Shown here: in pieces, positions 50,129 through 50,394 of the stretch
Position numbering within the stretch: position 1 is the first letter of the stretch
Layout: every line of letters starts with the position of its first letter
Source: JAYFQF01 sp034927285
Lineage (GTDB): Bacteria > Bacillota > Peptococcia > DRI-13 > UBA5745
Assembly (NCBI GenBank): GCA_034927285.1
Contig: JAYFQF010000052.1
Span: 1 to 50,394 of the forward strand
Reading direction: 5' to 3'
DNA: 50,394 bases
The notes under the pieces: generated by a model
Databases searched by the model: none
Told to the model about the DNA's origin: nothing
Seen by the model: only the letters and a program-made list of their open reading frames with translations
Made by a program: the position numbers and the translations under genes

Positions 50129-50394
50129 ATGCTCAGCACAATCATTACCGTATGCGCTCTCGCTCTTGGAGTCGGCGCTGCTTTAGGTTTGGCGTTTGGC
50201 CTTTTCATCCTGCTCCCGCTAGTCGTATATACAGTACCTTATCTCTTTTGGGTGTGCGGGCAAAAGGAAGTTGGTAAACATCTGGATCTCTTCCAGGGCT
50301 TAACCCGTAAGAATTCGCTGTTCCAGCTGCAAAATGTCCGCAACGCTACAAAACTTTACAAAGCTTGGATCCGCCACACCGAACCGACCTTTTA
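50129..50394 (+). CDS. Membrane protein fragment, runs off the window
   Basis: A plus-strand frame starts at ATG 50129 with GGGGAGG ten bases upstream and stays open to the last base (88 codons). It begins with a long hydrophobic segment (about residues 4-45; VGAALGLAFGLFILLPLVVY) followed by a basic, soluble stretch. TATACTATAAAT at about 50,087-50,098 may hold the promoter. It is divergent from the tape measure gene, so the tube and sheath genes, if present, lie beyond it. Confidence 0.6.
   Translation, partial: MLSTIITVCALALGVGAALGLAFGLFILLPLVVYTVPYLFWVCGQKEVGKHLDLFQGLTRKNSLFQLQNVRNATKLYKAWIRHTEPTF

Overview
The window looks like a chromosome segment of a GC-rich, anaerobic, spore-forming Clostridia-type Bacillota. 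The evidence is the sporulation pair yqfC/yqfD, a trimeric NADH/ferredoxin [FeFe] hydrogenase, a crotonyl-CoA reduction operon (acyl-CoA dehydrogenase plus EtfAB), oxygen-sensitive iron-sulfur proteins and strong AGGAGG ribosome sites. I cannot name the species. Most genes are on the minus strand.

Layout. (1) 1-5,700 is an accessory scar, visibly AT-rich between about 2,000 and 5,300. It holds an IS21-type end with 22-bp phased repeats butted against an IS256-type transposase fragment, a pRiA4b-ORF3/UPF0158 gene pair, small membrane proteins, a frameshifted unknown gene, the C-terminal half of a large serine recombinase, and a tRNA-Pro(UGG) copy that looks decayed. (2) 5,700-28,900 is core-like: yqfD-yqfC, a metallophosphoesterase, a redox cluster (NapH-like protein, ferredoxin, Crp/Fnr regulator, thioredoxin), the hydABC hydrogenase operon with a clear promoter and operator, a sirtuin, yedF, a WYL regulator, a HAD nucleotidase, htpG, a two-component system, a CNNM/CBS transporter-like protein, a P1 peptidase and an RluA-type pseudouridine synthase. 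(3) 28,975-33,542 is a catabolic block: a likely 3-aminobutyryl-CoA ammonia-lyase (kal), an acyl-CoA dehydrogenase and EtfBA, with a divergent LysR gene. Kal would make crotonyl-CoA, and the dehydrogenase with Etf would reduce it to butyryl-CoA, as in lysine fermentation. A decayed second copy of the P1-peptidase/rluA junction (33,745-33,960) lies on its far side, so the block sits between an intact and a broken copy of the same sequence. (4) 33,980-39,813 holds glpK, an alpha/beta-hydrolase relative lacking its nucleophile serine, and a metal-exporting P-type ATPase with its own HMA protein behind a textbook promoter and palindromic operator. (5) 40,024-50,059 is a contractile-tail module of a prophage or tailocin: tape measure, a tail protein, hub, OB-fold protein, gp25-like wedge, baseplate J, tail protein I, fibre, three small proteins sharing an N-terminal motif, and a papain-like protease.

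The most interesting signal is in region 5. The two intergenic gaps in front of the second and third small fibre-like genes carry the same element of about 170-185 bp. Each has a 15-bp long-range stem that differs between the copies by compensatory changes, fixed flanking motifs at identical spacing, and an internal AT-rich hairpin. In the copy before the third gene, the Shine-Dalgarno sequence and the start codon are both buried in long perfect complementarity. This suggests structured RNA elements controlling, or recombination elements shuffling, alternative tail tips. A second genome-scale signal is a dispersed intergenic repeat with 29-bp phasing and an embedded TATAAT, present at four loci in the window.
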